Below are positions 18,311 through 27,604 of a stretch of 64,000 bases of DNA, one piece after another. Position 1 is the stretch's first letter, and every line of letters begins with the position of its first letter. The notes under the pieces are model-generated. The model saw nothing but the letters and a program-made list of their open reading frames with translations. It searched no databases and was not told where the DNA came from. Source of the stretch: Bacteroidetes bacterium 43-16 (GTDB lineage Bacteria > Bacteroidota > Bacteroidia > Chitinophagales > Chitinophagaceae). The position numbers and the translations under genes were made by a program. The stretch spans positions 84,399-148,398 of the forward strand of contig MKTB01000008.1 of NCBI GenBank assembly GCA_001897525.1, read 5' to 3'.

Positions 18311-19180
18311 ATGCTGAAACTAAAACGATTTTTATTATTTGGTATACTTAGTGTTGCACTCACCGGCAGCACTAAAGTTGATCTATATGCACAAGAGCCT
18401 GTAGAAGAGGTAAAAGTGTATGATGATGGTCCCTATGCTGCAGATCCTGATATTGTAACATCAGGAGAGGAGGAAGACTATGAAAGTGAGTCCTACGGCC
18501 CTTTTTATAACGGGTTTTCTTTTAACGATTCCCTGGAAAGGGTTGTATTTCGTAAAAGAACCATCAATGAGGCGGACTGGCAAAGCATCAGCCGCAATCC
18601 GGAATTCCAGTATGAAAAAGAGGTAGAAAAAGTAAAAGAAGAACAGAAAAATAAGGACAATTGGCTGACCGCGTTTTTAACCTGGCTGGCAAAGGTTCTG
18701 GGTGGTTTTTTTGAATTTTTGTTTTCCGGGCCAGGAAAAATACTCCTTTGGACGATCGTGGCCCTGATACTGGCCTGGCTGGTATTCCTGATTTTCAAAA
18801 GGAGAGGGGTCTACCTGTTTGCACGCTCCGATAAAAAGATTAAGAAAAACAAAAACCTGGATGAAACGGCAGATGACTTTATTCCCGAAAGCTGGGAGTC
18901 GGTCATCCATCAGGCGGAGGTCAATGGTAATTACCGCCTGGCAGTAAGGCATAGCTTCCGGCACATTTTACACCTGGCCGAGCTGGGGAAAATCATTTCA
19001 CTGGAGAAGTCTTTGTCCAATCACCAGGTACTGGCAGCGATGAAGAAAAGTAATGCCTATGAAGAGTTCCGGAAATTGCTGCGCCACTATGAATACACCT
19101 GGTACGGTTCATTTGATATCCGTGAAAGTGCCTATGCCGGTATTAAATCGATCTATGTTAAACTAAGAGATCAACTATAG
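18311..19180 (+). CDS. DUF4129 domain-containing membrane protein
   Basis: This 289-residue protein has a signal-like hydrophobic N-terminus (about residues 5-20), an acidic linker, a strong membrane helix at about 137-160 (ILLWTIVALILAWLVFLIF) and a C-terminal cytoplasmic helical domain (about 195-289, ending in YEYTWYGSFD..YAGI) typical of DUF4129. The family is usually encoded with MoxR ATPases and DUF4350 proteins, as here: DUF4350 starts 4 bp after this stop. The molecular role is unknown. Envelope-linked protein maturation is a common guess. Confidence 0.83.
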   Translation: MLKLKRFLLFGILSVALTGSTKVDLYAQEPVEEVKVYDDGPYAADPDIVTSGEEEDYESESYGPFYNGFSFNDSLERVVFRKRTINEADWQSISRNPEFQYEKEVEKVKEEQKNKDNWLTAFLTWLAKVLGGFFEFLFSGPGKILLWTIVALILAWLVFLIFKRRGVYLFARSDKKIKKNKNLDETADDFIPESWESVIHQAEVNGNYRLAVRHSFRHILHLAELGKIISLEKSLSNHQVLAAMKKSNAYEEFRKLLRHYEYTWYGSFDIRESAYAGIKSIYVKLRDQL

Positions 19181-19184
19181 AAAA

Positions 19185-20429
19185 TTGAAAAAATATTACT
19201 ACATATTATTCCTGCTATCTGTTAGTTTGTTTTTTTCTGCCTGTGTGGGTAAAGAAAAGAAAAAGACAAACTGGACCCCCGTTTACAGTGCCACGGCAAC
19301 TTCCCCTTTCGGCTTCAAGTTGTTTAATGACGCGATCCCTAAACTTTTCCCGGGAGTAAAGGCTAATGCTATGCCTGTAAGTAACCGGATCTTTACCAAC
19401 TACACCAGTGAGCGCTCGGTGTACATCGTACTGGCAGAAAAAATATACTATAATGAACAGGAACTTTGGGAACTGGAGGAGTGGCTCAACTCCGGTAACG
19501 ATATCGTATTGATCGGATCGGAATTCGGTACAGAGATTTCTAATTATTTATACCTGGGCAACCCCGGTTACTGGCGTATGGAGGAGCATACGAGTGTTGC
19601 TCCCGGAACACTGGACAATGCTGCTAATCCCCCTAAAGTTACCTTACATACCTTCCCTGAGTTTGGTGCCACAACGCGTAGCTACGAGTTTGAACTGTAC
19701 AAAAAAGACCTGTTCCCCAATGGATTTGCCATAGACAGTTCCGGCAACCTGGGAGATACGCTGAAGCGTGCCATGCAGGTGATCAGTACGGTAGATAAGG
19801 GGTATGCCAATGCCGTACTGTTTGAAGTGGGCGGCGGCCGCCTGATCCTGGTCAACAGTCCGTTGGCTTTTTCCAATTATGCCCTGCTGCAAAAAGACAA
19901 TTATCATTATTTAGAAGAGGTAATGTCCCATGTAAACCCTGATGTATCCCGTATCTATTACAGTACGGGGGGGGTAAGAGAAAATGATCATTCCAACTGG
20001 AGCGTGATCTGGCAGAACAAAACCACGCGGACCGCTATCTTGCTGGCCTTACTGGGTATTGTTGCCTATGTGCTGGTCAATTTAAGAAGGAAACAGAATA
20101 TCATTCCTGTGATCAAGCCCCTGGTCAATGATTCCAGGTCATTTGTAGAAACCATTGCCAGCCTTTATTTCAACAAAAGGAACAACCGCAACATCGCTCA
20201 GAAGATGATCCAGCACCTGTTTGAAAACATACGTACCCATTACCAGTTAAATACAAATGAGCTGGACGAGGCCTTCTGCGAGAAGCTGAGCCTGCGCTCC
20301 GGTAATAGCCAGGCAGAGACCAATGCCCTGATCTATAAAATTAAAAGCATACTGGAAGATACCGTTATCGTGGATGATAAATATCTGCACAGTCTGTATG
20401 TAAGCATTCAGAAATTTATACAAAAATAA
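19185..20429 (+). CDS. DUF4350 domain-containing lipoprotein/membrane protein
   Basis: This 414-residue protein has a lipobox-like signal (LFFSAC), a DUF4350 region in its first half (ADP-sugar- or GldG-like fold, motifs YIVLAEKIYY and NDIVLIGSEFG) and one membrane helix at about 282-302 (ILLALLGIVAYVLVNL). A cytoplasmic helical tail follows. It starts with TTG at 19185, 4 bp after the DUF4129 stop, and is followed 15 bp later by the MoxR gene, so the three form one unit. The function is not established for the family. Confidence 0.82.
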   Translation: MKKYYYILFLLSVSLFFSACVGKEKKKTNWTPVYSATATSPFGFKLFNDAIPKLFPGVKANAMPVSNRIFTNYTSERSVYIVLAEKIYYNEQELWELEEWLNSGNDIVLIGSEFGTEISNYLYLGNPGYWRMEEHTSVAPGTLDNAANPPKVTLHTFPEFGATTRSYEFELYKKDLFPNGFAIDSSGNLGDTLKRAMQVISTVDKGYANAVLFEVGGGRLILVNSPLAFSNYALLQKDNYHYLEEVMSHVNPDVSRIYYSTGGVRENDHSNWSVIWQNKTTRTAILLALLGIVAYVLVNLRRKQNIIPVIKPLVNDSRSFVETIASLYFNKRNNRNIAQKMIQHLFENIRTHYQLNTNELDEAFCEKLSLRSGNSQAETNALIYKIKSILEDTVIVDDKYLHSLYVSIQKFIQK

Positions 20430-20444
20430 ACTCCTTTAAAAAAT

Positions 20445-21443
20445 ATGGAAACCTATAATTCAAATCAGGAAGGCAACGAATACCAGTCGAGAATACCGGT
20501 AGATAAGGTAGCCGCGATGATGGATAAAGTAAAAGATACCATAGCAGAGATTGTGGTAGGGCAGGACCTGATGATAGAGCAACTGATGACCGCGCTGCTG
20601 GCTGATGGTCACGTGCTGCTGGAAGGTGTGCCGGGAGTCGCCAAAACCCTTACGGCCAAAACTATGGCAAAAATGGTGGAAGCAGACTTTAGCAGGATAC
20701 AGTTTACCCCCGACCTGATGCCTTCTGATGTGATCGGGACCAATATCTTCAATCCTCAGAAAGCAAATTTTGATTTTAAGAAAGGACCTATTTTCGGGAA
20801 TATAGTGTTGATTGACGAGATCAACAGGTCTCCGGCCAAAACTCAGGCCGCCTTGTTCGAGGTCATGGAAGAGCGCCAGATCACTACAGATGGTGTTACC
20901 TATCCTATGGAAGCGCCGTTTATGGTCATTGCCACGCAAAATCCTATTGAGCACGAAGGCACGTACCGCTTACCGGAAGCCCAGCTCGACCGTTTTTTGT
21001 TTAAGATCAATGTGCAGTATCCCAGCCTGGAAGAAGAGGTGCTGATGCTGACCCATCATCATGAGCAAAAAGGCGCTGTATCCCTGGATAGCCTGAAGCC
21101 CGTGATCAGTAAAGCAGATATTGACTATTGCAGGTCGATCGTTAAACAGGTTTTAGTAGAGTCAAAATTGCTTCAATACATTACACAGATCGTTGCCGAT
21201 ACAAGAAATAATCCTTCCCTGTTCTTGGGCGCATCGCCAAGAGCAGCCATTGCTATACTCAATGCATCTAAAGCCCTGGCCATACTTAAAGGAAGAGACT
21301 TCGTAACGCCTGATGATATCAAGGCCATCGTTCCGGCCGTACTGCGGCACAGGATCGCCCTCACTCCCGAAAAGGAAATGGAAGGCTTAAGCCCCGATGA
21401 TGTACTCAAAGAGATCGTGAACCGGGTTGAGGTACCCAGGTAA
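20445..21443 (+). CDS. MoxR family AAA ATPase
   Basis: This cytoplasmic AAA+ ATPase of the MoxR family (332 residues) is thought to act as a chaperone for assembling or activating partner proteins. Walker A is GVPGVAKT, Walker B is VLIDEINR, sensor 1 lies in VIATQNP and the arginine region in LPEAQLDRF. The C-terminal lid (ASPRAAIAI) is intact. The usual DUF58/VWA client genes that follow moxR are absent: a strong terminator comes directly after. Confidence 0.93.
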   Translation: METYNSNQEGNEYQSRIPVDKVAAMMDKVKDTIAEIVVGQDLMIEQLMTALLADGHVLLEGVPGVAKTLTAKTMAKMVEADFSRIQFTPDLMPSDVIGTNIFNPQKANFDFKKGPIFGNIVLIDEINRSPAKTQAALFEVMEERQITTDGVTYPMEAPFMVIATQNPIEHEGTYRLPEAQLDRFLFKINVQYPSLEEEVLMLTHHHEQKGAVSLDSLKPVISKADIDYCRSIVKQVLVESKLLQYITQIVADTRNNPSLFLGASPRAAIAILNASKALAILKGRDFVTPDDIKAIVPAVLRHRIALTPEKEMEGLSPDDVLKEIVNRVEVPR

Positions 21444-21454
21444 AGAACATGTAT

Positions 21455-21489
21455 AAAATAGCTGCACCCGTGTTTGTGCAGCTATTTTT
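21455..21489 (+). terminator. Terminator after moxR
   Basis: AAAATAGCTGCAC (21455-21467) and its complement (21476-21488) form a 13-bp stem with an 8-nt loop and a T-rich end. Confidence 0.85.
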
Positions 21490-21520
21490 GTATATTGTAG
21501 TACATTTCTAATTGTGCCCG

Positions 21521-22573
21521 ATGGACGACGTATTAATTGAAAAGAAAAAACCATTTTACCCCATCATTCCTGAACTGAGGGAGTACCTGGAAGCGAACAA
21601 CCGCTTAACCCGGCTCAATGTTAATTATGAAGACCTCTTAAGGTTCCGGGATTACACGCCCATACTGGATAAGCACGGTAATGATACCCTGTGGCTGAGC
21701 GTCTATTATGACCAAAGCGAGTTTCGCGAACTGGAGGCCAATCTGAATAAAATATATACTTTGCTGCACTCAGACGGTGATACCGCTACCTTACCTTATT
21801 TAAAAGTGGACAGCATTGAGTTCTGCACCTTTGGTAACTCTAAACCTTTCCGGATAAGGGTGCGCAATGTCCTGAACGATAACTACACCAATTATTACAT
21901 CAAAAGGGCAGATGCGTCAAGGGTCTACGGGCTGGAGCTGGAAGATATTATCTCCAACAACCGGATCAACTTTTTGCTGTACCGGGAGACCCTGATCGAA
22001 GAGCATATTCTGGGCATACCCGGAGATGTCTTCATCTCCGAGAAATTACCGGATTGCAACGAGCAGGAAAAAGCCCAGATCGCCAAAGAGTTTGTAAAAT
22101 TTAATGAGCGTTGTTTCATCGGTTTACTGGGCGATATGCGCAGTTATAACTATGTCGTGATCCCGATCCATGACTTTGACCAGGTAGTGTACCGGATCAG
22201 GCCCATAGATTTTGACCAGCAATCTTATGAAGGTAAAATAGAAGTTTACGATCCCTACCAGTTCAAAGAAAATAAGGTGATGCTGGAACTGGTGACCCAA
22301 AAGCTCCGGCCAAACTCTATAGAACAATACCGCAAAGAAGTGCGTTCTGCCATTGTAAAGCGTATCTTAAGCGATATAGACCGCTTTGATCACCTGATGA
22401 AGGTGGTGAAGAAAGACCATATTGCACCAATCGAGCATGTCAATCAATTGAAATCTGATCTTAAAAAGCGGACCTATATTAACGGCTTTGATTTTTGTAA
22501 GAGCATGGGCGAAGTACTGGATACCGGTTTCCGGTTTACGATGAAAAATTACAGGAATATCAGCCATCAATAG
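21521..22573 (+). CDS. Unassigned protein with kinase-like motifs
   Basis: This 350-residue soluble protein has no signal peptide or membrane segment and is not recognised. Several positions recall a protein-kinase-like fold: YYIKRAD (Lys128), GDMRSYN (Asp205 and Asn210, the D+5-to-N spacing of a kinase catalytic loop) and IDFDQQS (Asp230/Asp232, DFG-like). No glycine-rich loop is obvious, so activity is uncertain. The C-terminal 90 residues are Lys-rich and helical. The ATG at 21521 is chosen over a TTG at 21512. It stands alone between the moxR terminator and the sigma-factor promoter. Confidence 0.7.
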   Translation: MDDVLIEKKKPFYPIIPELREYLEANNRLTRLNVNYEDLLRFRDYTPILDKHGNDTLWLSVYYDQSEFRELEANLNKIYTLLHSDGDTATLPYLKVDSIEFCTFGNSKPFRIRVRNVLNDNYTNYYIKRADASRVYGLELEDIISNNRINFLLYRETLIEEHILGIPGDVFISEKLPDCNEQEKAQIAKEFVKFNERCFIGLLGDMRSYNYVVIPIHDFDQVVYRIRPIDFDQQSYEGKIEVYDPYQFKENKVMLELVTQKLRPNSIEQYRKEVRSAIVKRILSDIDRFDHLMKVVKKDHIAPIEHVNQLKSDLKKRTYINGFDFCKSMGEVLDTGFRFTMKNYRNISHQ

Positions 22574-22706
22574 CTGGAAATAATTCTGCTGCCCTTTCAT
22601 TCCTGGTACAATCTGTTCAGTAGTTTTATATTTTTAATTGTATAAATGGTTGCTTTACAATGTAATGGCGGCCATTTTTCGATTTCAGGCAATTGTGAAA
22701 TTAAAT

Positions 22707-22741
22707 TTTGGAAGGCATAGGGGTAGAAGTGTCTAAATTTG
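22707..22741 (+). promoter_or_regulatory. Predicted promoter of the ECF sigma gene
   Basis: TTTG at 22707-22710 and TAAATTTG at 22734-22741 match the -33/-7 consensus with a 23-bp spacer. The stretch GAAGTGTCTAAATTT around the -7 box recurs with one mismatch upstream of the type VI secretion operon. Confidence 0.6.
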
Positions 22742-22799
22742 TCTTATTATAGGAAACGGGAATAGGTTGAATTGGAAAAGAAAAATTTTAATGCAATAA

Positions 22800-23363
22800 A
22801 TGATGCAGGATCTACCTGGAAAATGGAATAACGAATCTGGATTTGAAGCCTTGTTCAAAGCGCTGTATGCACCCTTATACCGGTATGCATCAGGATTGAT
22901 TGCCGATGAGATGCAGGCCGAAGAACTCGTTCAGGAGGTGTTCCTGAAACTATGGCAGCAAAGAGAGCAGATCAAAATTGAAACCAATGTACAGGCCTAT
23001 CTCTACAGGGCCGTGCATAATAATGCCATGAACTTACTGAATCATGAAAAGGTAAAAGCAAAGTATCAGACGTATATGAAAACACGTACGGCACAGTATG
23101 CAGACAGTCCTTCAAAAATGCTGGATGCCAAAGAGCTTAAAGAACAGATCGCACAGGCGATGAACAAGATCCCGGAAAAATGCAGGGCCATATTTTTTAT
23201 GAGCCGGCAGGAATCGTTCAGCTATAAAGAAATTGCAGAAAAATTGGGGCTTTCCATAAAGACCGTTGAAAACCAAATGTCCAAAGCGCTGAAAATACTC
23301 CGGGAAGAGTTGCGTGATTATTTGCCCTTTGCGGCCATCTTGTTTTTCTTATTTGAATTTTAA
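22800..23363 (+). CDS. ECF-type RNA polymerase sigma-70 factor
   Basis: This 187-residue extracytoplasmic-function sigma factor belongs to the group common in Bacteroidota. Region 2 is clear (YRYASGLIADEMQAEELVQEV), and region 4 with its helix-turn-helix is at the C-terminus (SYKEIAEKLGLSIKTVENQMSKAL). It is probably held by the FecR-like protein encoded immediately downstream (the stop codon ends 1 nt before the next ATG) and released by a signal from the outer membrane. Confidence 0.93.
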   Translation: MMQDLPGKWNNESGFEALFKALYAPLYRYASGLIADEMQAEELVQEVFLKLWQQREQIKIETNVQAYLYRAVHNNAMNLLNHEKVKAKYQTYMKTRTAQYADSPSKMLDAKELKEQIAQAMNKIPEKCRAIFFMSRQESFSYKEIAEKLGLSIKTVENQMSKALKILREELRDYLPFAAILFFLFEF

Positions 23364-24326
23364 ATGTATCCTATGATGGAAGATCTACTTATAAAATATA
23401 TTGTCGGGGAGGCTGATGCTGCGGAGCGTAAGCAGCTTGAGGACTGGATGGCGGCAGACCCGGAAAACCTGAAGTCCTATGAACGGGTAAAAACGATCTG
23501 GGAAAACAGTAAGATCCCGGGCATCGCAGCCACACCGGATGTAGCTGCAGCCTGGCAGCAATTCAAAGTGAGGCGCGCTCAGGCGGCCGATACTCCTGGA
23601 GCGGAAATGCAATTGCGCAAAGGAGGACAATGGAAAAAAGTGTCTATGGCCGCTGCCGTAGTGCTGATCGTACTCACCGGTTTTTTATTCTACTGGAATA
23701 GCCCTGTGCAATATGAAACCCTTGCCCAGTCTGAAACAGTGACCCTGCCGGATGAGTCGGTGATCACTTTGAATAATCATTCCAAATTAAGTTATACGCG
23801 CGCTTTCAATAAAAAAGAAAGGACAGTGAAACTTGAGGGTGAAGGCTTCTTTGATGTGGCTAAAAACCCGGAAAAGCCTTTCCTGATCCATGTGGAAGAT
23901 GTATCTATAATGGTGCTGGGTACTTCGTTTAACGTACGCTCTGCGGGCGATCTCACGGAAGTATCTGTGGAAACCGGTATTGTGAAAGTGACCAGGGGCA
24001 AGGATACTTATACGTTAAAAGCCAATGAAAAACTGGTGCTCGGCAAAAGAAGCCAGCAGGCCGAAGTGGGTAAGATAGAAAATAAACTCTACCAGTATTA
24101 CCGTACTAATGTATTTGTCTGCGACAGCACACCCCTGCAGGATTTGGTCAATTGCCTGAGCCATGCTTATGGTGTGACGATTAAAGTAGAGAATCCTTTA
24201 CTCACCCGGCAACACTTGACGAGCAAATATCCCAAAACAGATTCTGTACAAAACATTCTTGAAAAAGTGGCCCTGACCCTGAGTGCAAGGCTGGAAAAGC
24301 AGGGTGCCACCTACGTTTTTAAATAA
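23364..24326 (+). CDS. FecR family anti-sigma/signal-transducing protein
   Basis: This 320-residue protein spans the inner membrane once (about residues 94-110, AAAVVLIVLTGFLFYW). An N-terminal cytoplasmic region would bind the sigma factor (MEDLLIKYIVGEA). The periplasmic FecR domain follows (ETVTLPDESVITLNNHSKLSY; VLGTSFNVRS). A C-terminal DUF4974-type domain (from PLQDLVNCLSHAYG) is also present. It normally receives a signal from the STN domain of an outer-membrane partner, which here is encoded next door. Confidence 0.93.
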   Translation: MYPMMEDLLIKYIVGEADAAERKQLEDWMAADPENLKSYERVKTIWENSKIPGIAATPDVAAAWQQFKVRRAQAADTPGAEMQLRKGGQWKKVSMAAAVVLIVLTGFLFYWNSPVQYETLAQSETVTLPDESVITLNNHSKLSYTRAFNKKERTVKLEGEGFFDVAKNPEKPFLIHVEDVSIMVLGTSFNVRSAGDLTEVSVETGIVKVTRGKDTYTLKANEKLVLGKRSQQAEVGKIENKLYQYYRTNVFVCDSTPLQDLVNCLSHAYGVTIKVENPLLTRQHLTSKYPKTDSVQNILEKVALTLSARLEKQGATYVFK

Positions 24327-24380
24327 ACAGGGAAAGCTCATTGCTCAAAATTGTTTTATTTTTATCACAAGAATTTACTT

Positions 24381-26228
24381 ATGGGGTCTTTCTCTACCCG
24401 GGCAAAACTGGTACATTTCCTATTATGCCTGGCCTTAACTACACTATCTATATCCTCTTTTGCACAACAATTGTTGCAAAAGAGGATCAGCATTGATGCC
24501 ACCGCTACCCGCCTTAAAGAAGTGCTGAACCAACTGGAAACGCAGGGGGGCTTTTATTTTTCTTACAACAGTGATCTGCTGGACGAGCAAAAGAAGGTCA
24601 CTGTACACCTGGATAATCAAACGGTAGAAACGGTACTCAATGAAGTGCTGGGTTCTGCTTACCGTTACCAGGTATCCGAAAATCATATCATCATCAAACT
24701 GGCTTCCGGGCAGGGTATTGTATTCTCCGGGCAATTGATCGAGGCCGAGACCGGCCGACCTATTGAATATGCATCAGTATATGAGAAATCCCTGATGGCC
24801 GGAACGGTAACGGACGAGCAAGGCAATTTTAAATTACATATCCGGCAGTCGCTGCCCAGTTATGAACTCGTAATATCGAAAGTGTCCTACTCTGATACGG
24901 TACTCCATCTGCAGAAAAATCTTACCGCAGAACGGCCCATCGCCTTAAAACGATCGGTAGCAGAACTGGAAAGTGTCAGTGTCATTGGTGTGCAGCAACA
25001 TTGGCTGGCCAGGAGGCTGATCAATACCAAGGAGCGCATAGGCAGCATCAACCTGGACGGTTATTTCTCCAAGCAGCCCTACCAGTTTAGTTTCTTGCCG
25101 GGACTGAGTTCCAAGAACAGGTTGAAAAGCCAGACCATCAATAAATTTTCCTTCAACCTCATAGGCGGCTATACCGCAGGGGTACGTGGATTTGAGCTGG
25201 GCACAGCATTTAATATCGTGCAACAGGATATGGAATATGTGCAGATCGGTGGCTTTTTTAATATTGTGGGCGGACGTAGTAATGGCGTACAGTTTGCCGG
25301 GGTGTATAACTATGTGGGCAAAGATGTGTCCGGCGTACAATTTGCAGGCGTGTACAATAATGCGGAAGCTGTATCCGGTGTGCAGGCTACGGGGATCGCC
25401 AGCTGGGTAAGGACAGACCTGAAAGGCTTACAAGCTTCCGGTGTGCTCAATAAAGTGAGACAGGGCAAGGGGGCGCAGACCGCAGGCTTTGCCAACTGGG
25501 CAGACAGTACTTTTGAAGGCTTCCAGGCAGCAGGAGCGATCAACTACAATCATGATCTTAAAGGCGTACAATGTGCCGGTTTAATAAATTATACCAGCGA
25601 ACAGACCGATGGCGTGCAGATTGCCGGGGGCATCAATATCACCCGGAAAGTCCTGAACGGTACGCAAATAGGCGGCCTGGTCAATTATGCAAAAAGAGTA
25701 AATGGGACACAACTGGGCCTGATCAATATTGCCGATACTTCTTCCGGCTTAAGCCTGGGCCTCATCAGCATTATCCTGAAAGGAAAACACAGCATTGATC
25801 TCAACTTCACAGAATGGCAACCGTACAGTCTTTCCTATAAATCGGGCAACAACAGGCTATACAATATTTTCCAGGTGGGCGGCAATCCTTATAAAGACAG
25901 GCGCATGATGAATGTGGGATACGGTATCGGTAATGCCATCAGGCTAGGACGCAAAACAGATTTTGTGCACGAAGCTACTTTGAATACGCTCTATGCAGGT
26001 AACTGGAATGATCAGAACTTTATGGTGCGCTATCAAATCCTGTTTCAATACCAGTTACATCCGAAACTTCGGGTGTATGGTGGTCCTGCATTTTCTGTGC
26101 TGTATCATGAGCGTGATCAAACCTATGAAGGCTTTGGCATACCTTTTAAACCGAGAAACTTGTCCTTTGATATTGCTCCCCATGTCACAGCCTGGGTAGG
26201 CTGGACCCTGGGCGTTTCTGTTTTTTAA
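24381..26228 (+). CDS. STN-domain outer-membrane protein with VQxAG surface repeats
   Basis: This 615-residue exported protein has four parts. A signal peptide ends near SSFAQ. A STN signalling domain at about 30-105 (SIDATATRLKEVLNQLE) can contact FecR. A carboxypeptidase-regulatory/CarbopepD-like plug domain lies at about 115-185 (SGQLIEAETGRPIEYA). From about 266 to 458 there are 10-12 repeats of about 20 residues built around GVQFAGVYN or QIAGGINI, matching the LA_2272-type surface repeat. A final barrel-like stretch ends in WTLGVSVF. It has no TonB-dependent barrel, unlike the usual sigma/FecR partner. The ATG at 24381 is preferred to a TTG at 24351. Confidence 0.85.
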   Translation: MGSFSTRAKLVHFLLCLALTTLSISSFAQQLLQKRISIDATATRLKEVLNQLETQGGFYFSYNSDLLDEQKKVTVHLDNQTVETVLNEVLGSAYRYQVSENHIIIKLASGQGIVFSGQLIEAETGRPIEYASVYEKSLMAGTVTDEQGNFKLHIRQSLPSYELVISKVSYSDTVLHLQKNLTAERPIALKRSVAELESVSVIGVQQHWLARRLINTKERIGSINLDGYFSKQPYQFSFLPGLSSKNRLKSQTINKFSFNLIGGYTAGVRGFELGTAFNIVQQDMEYVQIGGFFNIVGGRSNGVQFAGVYNYVGKDVSGVQFAGVYNNAEAVSGVQATGIASWVRTDLKGLQASGVLNKVRQGKGAQTAGFANWADSTFEGFQAAGAINYNHDLKGVQCAGLINYTSEQTDGVQIAGGINITRKVLNGTQIGGLVNYAKRVNGTQLGLINIADTSSGLSLGLISIILKGKHSIDLNFTEWQPYSLSYKSGNNRLYNIFQVGGNPYKDRRMMNVGYGIGNAIRLGRKTDFVHEATLNTLYAGNWNDQNFMVRYQILFQYQLHPKLRVYGGPAFSVLYHERDQTYEGFGIPFKPRNLSFDIAPHVTAWVGWTLGVSVF

Positions 26229-26354
26229 TTTACAGAGTTACTGTTTTATAAATGCTTTAATCTACAGGCTCATCCGGCGATCGCTGAGATGAGTCTGTTG
26301 CTTATAAGATAAGCCAGGACAGGCTTAATACAGTGCTCCGGGTCATTTAAGTAT

Positions 26355-26388
26355 TCCGGGTCAATAAAAATCCCGGATTATTTTTTTA
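26355..26388 (+). terminator. Terminator after the STN repeat protein
   Basis: TCCGGG (26355-26360) pairs with CCCGGA (26372-26377) and is followed by a run of T (26380-26387). Confidence 0.6.
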
Positions 26389-26440
26389 TCGCGTGGGGGT
26401 ATATGTTCCATTCGCTGTCTTATTACTAAAAGACACAAAA

Positions 26441-27571
26441 ATGACAAGATCACATTACTTTAAACGCTACACTTTATTGACAAGCCTGGTATTAAGCTCC
26501 GGCTTTATGAACCAGCAACTTTTTGCCCAGGAACACCAGAGAGCGCATATCGGCTTGATCTATCCACTGAGTACGAACGGGACCCGCGCAGCACAAATCA
26601 GCAATACCATCTCTTTGCACGCATTGGCCGGGGTAAGTGCCGGTGAAGACGGTGCTGCTATTTCCGGGCTGGCTACGATCATCAAGGGCGACCAGCGTGG
26701 TGTCGTGATCAGCGGACTGGCCAATACTATTGCCGGAGCTGCTAAAGGCGCACAGGTAGCAGGCCTGCTAAATGTGGTAAAAGGACATTCAAAAGGTATT
26801 GCTGCTGCAGGTTTGATCAATATGGCCAGGTCTGCAAAAGGACTGGAAGCGGCCGGATTGCTGAATATAGCTAAAGAGCAGGCTACCGTACAGGCTGCAG
26901 GATTAAGTAATGTGGCCGGTACTGCTGAATTCCAGGTGGCCGGGTTAGGTAATATAGCTAAGACAAATAATGGCGTACAGATCGCCGGGTTGATCAATAC
27001 AGCGGCTCAGGCAAACGGGCAGATCGCAGGTTTGATCAATATAGCCCAAAAAGTAAAAGGCGTTCAGATTGCCGGGCTCATCAATATCGCAGCGGAAAGC
27101 GATTATCCCATAGGATTCCTGAACTTTATCAAAAATGGAGCAAAGCAAATCGGTGCAAGCATTGATGAATCGGGCAATGCAGTACTGGCCCTTCGTACAG
27201 GCGGTAAATACACTTATGGGATCATGGGAGCAGGGTATAATGTGCGGATGGATAATGCACCCTATGTGATGGAAGCAGGTCTTGGGTTTCATATTCCTGT
27301 AAGTAAACTGTTCAGAGTGAACCTGGAAGTGAGCAATACCGCAAATACAAATTTCAAACAAGATGCTTACTATAAATCCAGCTTCAGACCTTTGCTGGGC
27401 TTGACTTTGGGTAAACACCTGGAGATAGTGGCCGGACCTAGTTTTAACTATGTGAATTACATGAGCGGCCTGCAAGCCTACCGCGAAAATACCGTCTACA
27501 ATTTCTTTGGGGCACAGGCGACCAACAGTTTGTTCTTCGGAGGCTTTGCCGGTATTCATTTTACCCTTTAA
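26441..27571 (+). CDS. VQIAG surface-repeat protein (paralogue)
   Basis: This 376-residue exported protein has a signal peptide (ending MNQQLFAQ) and about ten repeats of 16-20 residues centred on AGLxN (residues 65-222, such as GVQIAGLINTA). A barrel-like C-terminal region follows (TYGIMGAGYNVRM; ending AGIHFTL). The repeats match those of the preceding gene, but there is no STN or plug domain. It looks like a reduced paralogue in the same outer-membrane signalling locus. The ATG at 26441 is chosen over a GTG at 26393, since it directly precedes the signal peptide. Its function is unknown. Confidence 0.8.
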   Translation: MTRSHYFKRYTLLTSLVLSSGFMNQQLFAQEHQRAHIGLIYPLSTNGTRAAQISNTISLHALAGVSAGEDGAAISGLATIIKGDQRGVVISGLANTIAGAAKGAQVAGLLNVVKGHSKGIAAAGLINMARSAKGLEAAGLLNIAKEQATVQAAGLSNVAGTAEFQVAGLGNIAKTNNGVQIAGLINTAAQANGQIAGLINIAQKVKGVQIAGLINIAAESDYPIGFLNFIKNGAKQIGASIDESGNAVLALRTGGKYTYGIMGAGYNVRMDNAPYVMEAGLGFHIPVSKLFRVNLEVSNTANTNFKQDAYYKSSFRPLLGLTLGKHLEIVAGPSFNYVNYMSGLQAYRENTVYNFFGAQATNSLFFGGFAGIHFTL

Positions 27572-27604
27572 TTTTTTTAACTAAACAAATAACAATTCAA
27601 AAAA

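Noticed and set aside
25180..25745. Repeated units in the STN protein as a possible CRISPR or tandem-DNA array
   Set aside because: The units are protein-level repeats of about 60 bp with drifting DNA sequence and an intact frame, with no fixed spacer structure.
26560..26997. Minus-strand frame inside the surface-repeat gene, rich in Ala/Pro
   Set aside because: Its repetitive look comes from the repeats on the coding strand, and it has no start signal or neighbours.
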